A stretch of DNA of 42,565 bases, taken from contig JAKEER010000549.1 of NCBI GenBank assembly GCA_022616615.1, positions 1 to 42,565 of the forward strand, in the 5' to 3' direction. Origin of the DNA: Acidobacteriota bacterium (lineage in GTDB: Bacteria; Acidobacteriota; Terriglobia; Versatilivoradales; Versatilivoraceae). This document shows, in pieces, positions 27,598-35,334 of this stretch; within the stretch, counting starts at the first letter, position 1; the number at the start of each line of letters is the position of its first letter. The notes beneath the pieces are model-generated. The model did not search any database. It was not told the DNA's origin and saw only the letters and a program-made list of their open reading frames with translations. The position numbers and the translations under genes are program-made.

Positions 27598-28536
27598 CTA
27601 GCCGAAGTTCTGCCGATACCAATCCACAGTCATTCGCAAACCTTCTTCAAACTGAACTGAAGGGCTGTACTTCAAATCCGTTCTGGCTCGCGATATTTCA
27701 GCCAGTGAGTGCCTGATATCCCCGATTCGCGAGGCTTCATACACAGGTTCCAGGCTTGTTCCTAGGATGCCGTTCAATTGGGCCACCACTTCATTGAGGT
27801 CAATGCGACGTCCGCAAGCCAGATTGTACATTTTGCCGGCGGCTCCCGAGGCGTGGCAGGCCAGCAGGTTTCCCTGAACAACATTGGAGACGTAAGTGAA
27901 GTCGCGACTCTGCCCGCCATCGCCGAAGATGACTGGTCTTTCTCCAGCCAGCATCGCGGTGATGAATCGCGAGAGCACGCCCGAGTATTGTGACGACGGG
28001 TCCTGCCGCGGCCCGAACACATTGAAATAGCGTAGTGAGACTGTTTCGAGTCCGTAGAGCTGGGTAAACAGCCAGCAGTATTCTTCTCCCACGTACTTCA
28101 TCAAGCCATACGGCGAGATCGCTCGGGCCGGCATCTCTTCCCGCTTTGGCAGTTCAGGGTTTTCACCGTACGCCGAGGAAGAAGCGGCATAAACGAACCG
28201 TTTGACGCCCGCCTCCTTGGCAGCCCATAAAGCGTGCAGCGTGCCGGTAAGGTCCGCGTTGTGCGAGGTGATAGGGTCAATCACCGACTTGGGCACCGAC
28301 GGAATGGCCGCCTGGTGCAAAACATAGTCGGTCCCCCGCACGGCCGCTTTCAGCGCATTCAGATCACAGACATCGACTTCGCGAAAGTCGATCCTATCCT
28401 TGAAGGACTCCAGGTTTTCTGGCTTTCCAGTTGCGAAATTATCGACGACCCTGACGTGGGCTCCTTGCCGGAGGAGTTCTTCGACAATGTTGGAACCAAT
28501 GAACCCCGCGCCTCCAGTCACTAGGTATACTGCCAT
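27598..28536 (-). CDS. NAD-dependent sugar-nucleotide epimerase (extended SDR, WbpP/GalE-like)
   Basis: A 312-residue cytoplasmic enzyme. The NAD-binding GGAGFIGS lies at 8-15, the serine cluster ASSSAYG at 118-124, and the catalytic YxxxK is Y143/K147 (SPYGLMKY). The RYFNVFGPRQDP and FGDGGQSRDFTYV stretches are typical of extended SDRs. The VPKSVIDP motif is like the VPRSxxDP of UDP-GlcNAc 4-epimerases of the WbpP type, but the exact sugar cannot be fixed. It lies right after vapC on the other strand. Confidence 0.9.
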   Translation of the reverse strand: MAVYLVTGGAGFIGSNIVEELLRQGAHVRVVDNFATGKPENLESFKDRIDFREVDVCDLNALKAAVRGTDYVLHQAAIPSVPKSVIDPITSHNADLTGTLHALWAAKEAGVKRFVYAASSSAYGENPELPKREEMPARAISPYGLMKYVGEEYCWLFTQLYGLETVSLRYFNVFGPRQDPSSQYSGVLSRFITAMLAGERPVIFGDGGQSRDFTYVSNVVQGNLLACHASGAAGKMYNLACGRRIDLNEVVAQLNGILGTSLEPVYEASRIGDIRHSLAEISRARTDLKYSPSVQFEEGLRMTVDWYRQNFG

Positions 28537-28827
28537 GCTTCAGTCTCCTTGCTCTCAAGAACGCCTTCGTACGCTAACATAAACTCGACGAGTCCTCCAA
28601 TGCCCAGCGAACGTGCCGCCAAGACGCCCAAACGCCGCTGCAAAACACAACGGTCTCGATTGTGCTACCATGCCTTGTCTGTAACACCCTTGCAGACTTT
28701 GTCCGGCATATCTGCCACCTTTTTTCGGCGCTGCTCCCAGGCTTGGCAAAGCTAAACTCATGCAAGCCATTGCCGATAATGGAGATGATCGGCCGCTGAA
28801 GCGGCGGCCTTCTGTAGATGGGACCTC

Positions 28828-30402
28828 ATGACAGGGAACCTCTCCCAACAACTCATTTCTGAACCTCTGAATGCAATTTATTTGAAATCGCAGAGTGGCT
28901 CTCTCGTCGTCCGGCGCGAGAATGTCAGCAAGACGCTAAAGTTTGAACTGGGGTTTTGCGTCGACGCCCTTAGCAGCGACCCGGGAGAAGCCTTCGGCGA
29001 GAGGTTGCTCCGCATGGGCAAGGTGTCGCCCGATCAGTTGGATGCAGCTTCCAAGTTCGGGCCGTCAGCGGAGGCTTTGTGCCAAGCTCTTATCGCCATG
29101 AAATTGTTCGAGCCGGGCGAATTGGCCGAGTTCCGTGCCTTTCATGTCCAGGAAATTGTTTACAGCTTACTCAACTGGGCGTCTGGAACCTTCGAGTTCA
29201 AATCGGCAAGCGATCCGTTGGCCGGGAAGGCGGGTCTCAAGCTCTCTGTACCTGGTTTGATATTTGAGGGCATCCGCCGGATCACGAACCCGGAAATCAT
29301 TCACAAAGGCTTGAAAGGGACCGACCGCGTCATCTGCCTCGCTCCTCAGTTCGAGAGCAGAGCGGCGGATGTGTTCCTGAAGCCAGAGGAAGCGTTTGTT
29401 TTGAGCCGCATTGAGTCTTCGGCCCGCATTTCTGAAATCCTGCAGATTTCTCCTTTGGGCTTAGAAATGACCCAAAAGACTTTGTACGGATTTCTTGCAA
29501 CCGGCATTGTGGAGTTTCTTCAGGAGAATGCCACCAAGCGCGAACCCACCACGCCAGCGGCAACCCGCGCCTACCGTTCTAGTTCAGCGCCCAGCTATCA
29601 GGCCGCACCGGCCAGCGCTCAGGAGGACACGCAAGGAGAAGATCTGGAGTCCGTGCGATCCGATGTTTTCCTAACGCTCGACAAGGCGAAAACGAGCAAT
29701 TATTACGAACTGCTCAGTGTTTCCACGACGGCCTCAGCCGACGAGATCAAGAAGTCCTACTACGCGCTCGCCAAAAAGTATCATCCGGATCGATACCACC
29801 AGTCCGGCTCGGTGGATCTGAAGAACGCCCTGGATATCATCTTCTCCACTTTGGCCCAAGCCTATGACACGCTAAAAGTCCCGGCAACCCGCACCAGCTA
29901 TGATGCCAAGGTTTTCCGGCTGGAATCGCCCTCCGGCGCTTCACCAGACAAGCCTGCGCCACCAGCCTCACCCTCGCATGCGCCTCAGCAGAAGCTGGCA
30001 GAGCTGAATTATCGTCAGGGCCGCGGCCAATATGACCAGCAGGACTATTGGAGCGCGATTCAGGCCTTCCGCCAGTCGGTGCGCATGGAACCGGAGAACC
30101 CACGCTATCGCTACTGGCTGGCCATGTCGCTATCAAAGAATGCGAAGTGGCGGCGCGAGGCAGAAGAGCACTTTCTCAAGGCAATTGACTTGGAACAGTT
30201 CAATGCGGATTACTACGTCGGCCTGGGGGTGCTTTACAGAGAGGCCGGGATGCAAAAGCGCGCGGAAAATCAGTTCAAGCAAGCTCTGCAGGTTAATCCC
30301 GGAAACAGGGCAGCCCAAGAGGCCCTTGACGCGATGCTGGCCGCGGTTGAGAAGAAAAACACAGGGCTCGGAGCGCTGAAAGGTCTGTTCAAGAAAAAGT
30401 AG
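28828..30402 (+). CDS. DUF4388, J-domain and TPR protein
   Basis: A 524-residue protein. Residues about 1-140 form a DUF4388 (PatA-N-like) region (MTGNLSQQLISEPLNAIYLK), and a winged-helix-like part follows to about 240. A low-complexity Ala/Ser/Pro linker precedes a J domain at about 289-350 with the intact HPD motif (YHPDRYH, H319-D321), which stimulates DnaK ATPase. The C-terminus has two or three TPR repeats (LNYRQGRGQYDQQDYWSAIQ onwards). This combination is common in Acidobacteriota and Deltaproteobacteria-like groups; its partner is not known. Its stop codon touches the 3' end of rnpB on the other strand. Confidence 0.85.
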   Translation: MTGNLSQQLISEPLNAIYLKSQSGSLVVRRENVSKTLKFELGFCVDALSSDPGEAFGERLLRMGKVSPDQLDAASKFGPSAEALCQALIAMKLFEPGELAEFRAFHVQEIVYSLLNWASGTFEFKSASDPLAGKAGLKLSVPGLIFEGIRRITNPEIIHKGLKGTDRVICLAPQFESRAADVFLKPEEAFVLSRIESSARISEILQISPLGLEMTQKTLYGFLATGIVEFLQENATKREPTTPAATRAYRSSSAPSYQAAPASAQEDTQGEDLESVRSDVFLTLDKAKTSNYYELLSVSTTASADEIKKSYYALAKKYHPDRYHQSGSVDLKNALDIIFSTLAQAYDTLKVPATRTSYDAKVFRLESPSGASPDKPAPPASPSHAPQQKLAELNYRQGRGQYDQQDYWSAIQAFRQSVRMEPENPRYRYWLAMSLSKNAKWRREAEEHFLKAIDLEQFNADYYVGLGVLYREAGMQKRAENQFKQALQVNPGNRAAQEALDAMLAAVEKKNTGLGALKGLFKKK

Positions 30403-30903
30403 AGCAGGTCTGTAAGCCGAATCCTGTGCCCGGCAGCCTCTTCACGTGAAGTTTCCGTCAGGCGGCGGTCATTCCTCTAGCCTGAGAGTTGCCTCTCAGT
30501 TCCAGCATCCTACCCGGATGTCGAGCGGCGCGGGTCACGCCTCCATCCCTATTTGGATTTGCTCCGTGTGGGGTTTGCCAGGCTTGTTTATCGCTAAACA
30601 ACCGGTGCGCTCTTACCGCACCTTTTCACCCTTACCCCCTTCTCAAAAACCGAAGATTGAGGATCGACAATAGAAGATCGCAGACAGGGCGACGCTTTAG
30701 TCGCATATCCACTGCTCTTCTATCCTCGATCCTCCATCTTCAAAGATCGGGGGCGGTATCTTTTCTGTTGCACTTTCCGTACTCGTTCAAGACTTACGTC
30801 CATCACGAGTCCCCCGCGTTACGGGGCACACCACCCTGTGGAGTTCGGACTTTCCTCCCGCCCAGCCTGCAAGAGGCTGAGCCGGCGACCGTCTGACCTG
30901 CTC
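30402..30903 (-). ncRNA. rnpB: RNase P RNA (type A), with an expanded P12
   Basis: The - strand RNA begins GAGCAGGTCAGACGG and ends ACAGACCTGCTC; GAGCAGGT and ACCTGCTC form the P1 helix. Universal parts are present: GGGAGGAAAGTCCGAACTCC, GTGCAACAGAAA, ACCGCC, GGTAAGGGTGAAA, and ACAGGATTCGGCTTACAG near the 3' end. The usual bacterial type A RNA is about 350-420 nt; this is 502 nt because the P12 region (30637-30751) is about 115 nt instead of about 25-30 nt. RNase P makes the 5' ends of tRNAs. A good TATAAT lies just upstream. Confidence 0.93.
30652..30741. repeat. Inverted repeat inserted in the P12 region of rnpB
   Basis: Two 26-base arms, 30652-30677 and 30716-30741, pair with three mismatches (core GAGGATCGA with TCGATCCTC). 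The 38-base interior holds GCGAC..GTCGC as a second small stem. The GATCGAGGATAG-type wording resembles intergenic repeats. It replaces the tip of P12 and leaves the conserved core bases unchanged. Confidence 0.75.
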
Positions 30904-30910
30904 CGGCGGC

Positions 30911-30938
30911 ATTATAGCCTCCCCTCGACCGATTCCAA
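30911..30938 (-). promoter_or_regulatory. Promoter of rnpB
   Basis: On the - strand a perfect TATAAT (30911-30916) lies seven bases before the inferred RNA start at 30903. A -35-like TTGGAA (30933-30938) is 16 bases further upstream. This fits a housekeeping sigma-70-type promoter. Confidence 0.7.
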
Positions 30939-31095
30939 AGCAGAACGTCGCGCGGCTTGCACCAGTTTGGCCGGTGCCGGCTTTTCATCCTCCACGACAA
31001 CGATGTTTATCGATCAGGAGGCTTTCAAAAGCGGCAGGGTGACGGTGAAGCCTTCAACCTTCCTTTCAATGGTAGAATGCAGCCTTTTTGTATCG
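30912..31095 (-). pseudogene. Possible remnant of a histidine kinase end and response regulator start
   Basis: On the - strand 31095-31014 reads HSTIERKVEGFTVTLPLLKAS and stop, like the last strand of a histidine-kinase ATPase domain. Directly after it 31013-30912 reads SINIVVVEDEKPAPAKLVQA and on to a stop, like the first beta strand and acidic pocket of a receiver domain. The order kinase-end then regulator-start is usual for two-component operons. The pieces are short and no start codon remains, so chance is not excluded. The last codons run into the rnpB -10 box. Confidence 0.3.
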
Positions 31096-31132
31096 CCTCG
31101 CCGTTTGCTGACAGGCATCCTTGAAGGCTTTG

Positions 31133-32581
31133 ATGAATCCGCCCGCTGACATCCAGCCCCTCACGCCGTCCCCAGCTTCACGACCCGAAGGCAGATGGGC
31201 CGCTTTGTGGGCTGACTTGCGCGAGGCTGTGCGTGGCACGCAGCAGGACTTTACGCAAGGTAGCCTTGGTCGCGCCATAGTCTTGCTTTCCGTCCCCACA
31301 GTCCTCGAGATGTCGATGGAATCGTTGTTCGGCATCGTGGACGTTTTCTGGGTTGCAAGTCTGGGACCGGATGCGGTCGCCGCGGTGGGATTGACCGAAG
31401 GGTTGCTGACACTGATCTTCGCCGCAGCCATGGGACTTTGTATGGGCACCACGGCCATGGTTGCTCGCCGCTTCGGGGAGAAAGATCACGTTGGGGCGGG
31501 TGTGGCCGCGGTTCAGTCTATCCTGCTGGGACTTCTGATTTCGTTGCCTGTGGGTTTGGCAGGCATTCTGTTTACACCGCAACTCTTTCGGCTCATGGGC
31601 GCCTCGCCTGAAGTTGTGGCCACCGGCTCGATTTTCGGCGCCATCATGCTCGGTGGCAACGCCACCATCTTTCTGCTGTTTCTGATCAACGCCATCTTCC
31701 GGGGCGCCGGTGATGCCGTATCGGCCATGCGCGCCTTGTGGATTGGCAACGCCGTCAACCTTCTACTCGATCCCTGCCTCATCTTTGGCTGGGGTCCTTT
31801 CCCGGAGATGGGTGTTACAGGCAACGCCATCGCCACCAACATCGGTCGGGGCATCGGTGTACTCTACCAGGTATCCGTGCTCTACCGGGGACGGAGCCGT
31901 TTGGTAATCCGCCGGGAACAGTTGCGCGTGGACTGGCCGGTGCTTCGGCGCCTGCTGCGAGTTTCTCTCAGCGGGATGTTTCAGTTCCTCATTCCGATGG
32001 CCAGTTACTTGGTTTTGGTGCGGATCGTGGCGATGTTCGGTAGTGCAGCGCTGGCAGGTTATACCATCGCGCTGCGCATCATTATTGTGGCGATTCTTCC
32101 TTCCTGGGGAATGTGCAATGCGGCTGCGACGCTGGTCGGGCAGAATCTAGGGGCACAGAAACCTGACCGCGCAGAGAAATCAGTTTGGACGATTGGCTTT
32201 TACAACATGATTTTTCTCTGCGGCGTCGCCGTCATATTCATTATCTTTGCGGAGCCGATGATCCAGTTCTTTACCCAGGATTCAGCGGTCGTGACCTTTG
32301 GTATCGACTGCCTTCGCCTGGTGAGCTACGGCTATGGCTTTTATGCCTACGGCATGGTACTGGTGCAAGCCTTCAACGGAGCCGGTGACACAGATACGCC
32401 CACGATCATCAATGTTTTCTGCTATTGGCTTTTTCAGCTTCCGCTCGCCTATGCTCTGGCACTACCCTTCGGCCTTGGCGCCCATGGCGTGTTTCTTGCC
32501 ATCACGGTGGCAGAATCTGTCCTCGCCTTGGTCAGCATCTTCTTTTTCCGACTGGGACGTTGGAAGGAACAAAAGATTTAG
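31133..32581 (+). CDS. MATE-family efflux transporter
   Basis: A 482-residue protein from the ATG at 31133 (AAGG five bases upstream); a TTG at 31121 is the alternative. A short soluble N-terminus of about 45 residues precedes twelve hydrophobic spans in two related halves of six. MATE landmarks are [50 protein letters not shown] in the first half and [20 protein letters not shown] in the second. Such proteins expel drugs or metabolites in exchange for H+ or Na+; the substrate is unknown. It starts divergently from rnpB. Confidence 0.92.
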   Translation: MNPPADIQPLTPSPASRPEGRWAALWADLREAVRGTQQDFTQGSLGRAIVLLSVPTVLEMSMESLFGIVDVFWVASLGPDAVAAVGLTEGLLTLIFAAAMGLCMGTTAMVARRFGEKDHVGAGVAAVQSILLGLLISLPVGLAGILFTPQLFRLMGASPEVVATGSIFGAIMLGGNATIFLLFLINAIFRGAGDAVSAMRALWIGNAVNLLLDPCLIFGWGPFPEMGVTGNAIATNIGRGIGVLYQVSVLYRGRSRLVIRREQLRVDWPVLRRLLRVSLSGMFQFLIPMASYLVLVRIVAMFGSAALAGYTIALRIIIVAILPSWGMCNAAATLVGQNLGAQKPDRAEKSVWTIGFYNMIFLCGVAVIFIIFAEPMIQFFTQDSAVVTFGIDCLRLVSYGYGFYAYGMVLVQAFNGAGDTDTPTIINVFCYWLFQLPLAYALALPFGLGAHGVFLAITVAESVLALVSIFFFRLGRWKEQKI

Positions 32582-32634
32582 CTTGGGTAGCAATCAAAAT
32601 TCAAGGCCCGAGCCGAACCGTCGGGGGCGAGAAG

Positions 32635-32739
32635 TCCCCCTTAAAAAGGGGCAAAGGCCGCAGGCCTTCGGGATTGTCGCATAAGTGCGCAGGAGGCCCG
32701 ACAACCTCCACGCGGTTTCTGCGAAACCGCTGTCTCCCT
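32635..32739. repeat. R2 element, copy c (partly degenerate)
   Basis: TCCCCCTTAAAAAGGGGC, then the hairpin GGCC-GCA-GGCC and TTCGGGATTGTC, a short spacer, CGACAACCTCC, the hairpin GCGGTTTC-TGC-GAAACCGC and TGTCTCCCTGGC. It closely matches copy a but the outer right palindrome is decayed. It lies between the convergent MATE and lactonase genes. Confidence 0.75.
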
Positions 32740-32769
32740 GGCTTCAGCAGTGGCTCGAAAAAGCAGTCA

Positions 32770-33741
32770 CTATCTCGGATACACGCTCCATCCCGCAACC
32801 GTTGTCTGGACCTTGTACAGACTCTTTCCTGCCGTCACGTAGAGCGTTTTTTTGTCCCGGCCGCCGAAAGCTAGATTGGTGACCAGATCTTCAGGTACTG
32901 GGATGCATCCCAGTAATGTGCCTTCTGGTGAGATCACGTAGATACCTGCAGGTTGATCGGTTGTTTCCCCTTCGTGCCTGGCCCGATTGATTCCGGCGGC
33001 AACCCAGAGATTTCCTTCCAAGTCGAGACGCATGCCGTCGCCGCCACGTCCTGGAGCGAAATCATAAATCAGTCGCTGATTCGAGGCGCTTCCGTCCGAC
33101 TGCAGGTTAAACGCCCAGATCTTGCGATTCCCCCCTGCATTCGGATTGCTGTCGACAAGGTAGAGCGTCTTATCGTCTGGCGTAATGGCAATGCCGTTCG
33201 GACGCTGAATGGCAGGTTGCTGAAGAATACGCGTCACCGATCCGTCTGCGTCAATGCGGTAAACTCCTTCAATCTCCATCTCCATCAAAGACCGGTCGCC
33301 GTAGCAGGGATCTGTGAAGTAGATGCGACCGCGGCCATCCACCACCACGTCGTTCGGGCTGTTGTAACGAACGCCTTGATACCGTTCAGTTAACACTATG
33401 ACTTCACCCGTCTTCAGGTCGGTTCGGACGATGCGCCGTCTGCCACCCGGTCCCATCTCCGCTCCTTCGCAACTCAGAAGCCTTGCTTGTTGATCGAACG
33501 TGTTGCCATTCGTCCTTCCGCTGTCGGCCCGAAACACCGACTGGCTTCCATCTGGGGCGAGCTTCATGATGCGGTTGTTCCAGATATCACTGAAGTACAC
33601 ACCGCTATCAGCATCGACGGCCGGCCCTTCGGTAAAAGCTAATGATCGTAGCGGTGGTGAGAAAGGAACCTTGCGCCAGAAGCTGGGCAGGCAACGCCAC
33701 CGACCGGGACGCGACGTTCTCAGACATCTCAAAATCTCCAA
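32770..33741 (-). CDS. SMP-30/gluconolactonase-type beta-propeller lactonase
   Basis: A 323-residue reading frame. Family motifs are present in order: FTEGPAVDADSG (metal-binding Glu), FSDIWNNRIMK, NSPNDVVVDGRGRIYFTDP (Asn and Asp ligands), QRPNGIAITPDDKTLYLVDS and GGDGMRLDLEGNLWVAA (Asp ligand). An active metal-dependent sugar- or aryl-ester lactonase is likely. The start is uncertain: the frame opens with TTG at 33741, while the best ribosome site (GGAG) precedes an ATG at 33727 in another frame. A short frameshift near the 5' end is possible. Confidence 0.8.
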   Translation of the reverse strand: MEILRCLRTSRPGRWRCLPSFWRKVPFSPPLRSLAFTEGPAVDADSGVYFSDIWNNRIMKLAPDGSQSVFRADSGRTNGNTFDQQARLLSCEGAEMGPGGRRRIVRTDLKTGEVIVLTERYQGVRYNSPNDVVVDGRGRIYFTDPCYGDRSLMEMEIEGVYRIDADGSVTRILQQPAIQRPNGIAITPDDKTLYLVDSNPNAGGNRKIWAFNLQSDGSASNQRLIYDFAPGRGGDGMRLDLEGNLWVAAGINRARHEGETTDQPAGIYVISPEGTLLGCIPVPEDLVTNLAFGGRDKKTLYVTAGKSLYKVQTTVAGWSVYPR

Positions 33742-34241
33742 AGGTGTTGAATTTCAATCAGGGCACTGAAACAAGCGCTCTAGCGGAAAGGACAGCATGA
33801 AAAGACTGAAATCGAATTTCGGCTCCCCTCCGCCCCTTCAAGTTGCGCAACAGCATAGCAATTTGCGGGCACATCTTGGTAACCGTTGAAAGGGCGGTCG
33901 TGTCAAAGTTCCCGGCCCTCCCTCATCCCAGCTTTCGCCGGAGTCGGGGCTACTGAACAAACCGCGACTCAATGCAGTAGCCCGTGCGACAGTTGGCGAC
34001 AGTAGGGGCTGTGCCTCGCCACAATAACTTGTGAGACTTCGACAGGGGTTGAAAAAAGACTCTCGAGCGGGCTCCTTTCGCGAAAGGCCGTGCAGCGACT
34101 TCTATTGGCAGGGGGTGCCGGGGCCCCGTGCAAGCAGCTTCTTTCGCTCTAAATTGACAATGAATTTGGGGGTGGCGAGAAAAGGGAATGCCAAGGCGAC
34201 CGTGTCACACAAGTTACGGTCGCCAATTTCGTCAGAAAACG
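33742..34241. other. Gene-free gap
   Basis: About 500 bases with no convincing reading frame. It contains an R1-end-like GTGTCAAAGTTCCCGGCC near 33900-33917 and a GGGGTGCCGGGGCCCC GC-rich palindrome near 34112-34127. I see no promoter, RNA gene or ribosome site. Confidence 0.4.
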
Positions 34242-34877
34242 TTACTTCACTCGTGCCACGTTGGAATCCTTCTCGTTAATCAATGGGCCGGCTTGTAGGA
34301 TGCTTCCTTTGAACAACTCAGTCTTCAGCTCAAACTTTTGTTCGGCCAGCAGGTTGAGTTCGGTTTCAAAAGTTCGATAGCCCGGCAAAGTGATCTTCAC
34401 GCGATGCTTGCCAGGCGCCAGCAGCAACGCCTGGCCAGGGCCATCAAATTCATCCACATGGCCAACAAATTGATCGTCTACGAACACCGCTGCCCGGTTC
34501 GGAGAGACAGACATCTTCACCTGCGCCGTCGCGTCGGGAAACTGCGCAGCGGGGTTCTTTTGCATGGCGACTTGAATTGCATGCTTTTGCCCAGGTTCCA
34601 AGACCACTTTCTGTGTGAAATCGTGGAAGCCGGCCTGTCTGACCGTGATCTCGTGTTCACCCGGCAGCAAGACGACTTTCTTCGACCCCTTCAGCTCCTT
34701 GAGATAGCCCACATACTGGCCATCAATCCAGACGCCAGAAGTCTTCTCCACCTTGCTGGCGCCAATGAACTCAATTTCGCCCATAATGTCGTTTCTAGCC
34801 TGGAGATCCGTGTGAGCGCCGAAGATCATTACCCCGGTGAGAAGCAGTAACGAAGTTTTGAGGATAGATCGAATCAT
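34242..34877 (-). CDS. Secreted protein with two PEGA domains
   Basis: A 211-residue protein with a signal peptide (MIRSILKTSLLLLTGVMIFGAHTDLQA) and a clear GGAGG ribosome site. Two PEGA repeats follow at about 33-105 and 118-195. Each has a beta strand, a VDxQ/IDGQ turn (GVWIDGQYVG; AVFVDDQFVG), and a PGxHxxxV/I strand (LLPGEHEITV; LAPGKHRVKI). PEGA domains are beta-sandwich modules of cell-surface proteins with no known enzyme activity. It stands alone, between repeat-rich gaps. Confidence 0.85.
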   Translation of the reverse strand: MIRSILKTSLLLLTGVMIFGAHTDLQARNDIMGEIEFIGASKVEKTSGVWIDGQYVGYLKELKGSKKVVLLPGEHEITVRQAGFHDFTQKVVLEPGQKHAIQVAMQKNPAAQFPDATAQVKMSVSPNRAAVFVDDQFVGHVDEFDGPGQALLLAPGKHRVKITLPGYRTFETELNLLAEQKFELKTELFKGSILQAGPLINEKDSNVARVK

Positions 34878-34924
34878 AATGCCCTCCGTGAAAATAGCTC
34901 GTTCAATCGATCCCGCCAGCGAAA

Positions 34925-35040
34925 TTCGGTTCCCCTCGCCTCAGCGGGGAGAGGAGCCGGGGGTGAGGGGATCGAACCCAGTCCCATCTTCAAGCTCAAG
35001 GGGGAAGCGAAGGCTTAAGAAGCTTTTAGGGGGTTGTTGT
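34925..35040. repeat. R7 repeat copy b, followed by an R2-like end
   Basis: TTCGGTTCCCCTCGCC onward to GGGGGTGAGGGG (34970) resembles 20447-20498. About 60 bases later TTTTAGGGGGTTGTTGTTA resembles the GGGGGTTGTC end of R2. No gene is seen between here and 35334 (about 300 bases). Confidence 0.45.
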
Positions 35041-35334
35041 TAGGGTATTCAGAAAGCGTAGACGGCAACCCCGGTGCTTCGCGCCACACTACTAGCTGGC
35101 ATCGACAACTTCTCCCTTGTATTGAAGCTGCAAGCCAGGTGCCAGGGTTTCGGTCGAGGGTCCAAAGTCCTCGAAAAGTCAATCACTTCTGCCTAAAGCG
35201 AGAATAAATCTGGAGATAGTGCCTCAGCCGCAATGCGAAAATATTTCCTTGCGTGGAAAACAATTACAGAGCAAGGGATGGAGGATCCCAGTACGGGAAT
35301 CGTTTAGTCACTGTCCAGAACAGCAGTCGCAAAT

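Noticed and set aside
30403-30903. Small ORFs in the rnpB region
   Set aside because: The region matches RNase P RNA core elements and has a promoter on the - strand; the short frames on both strands are incidental.
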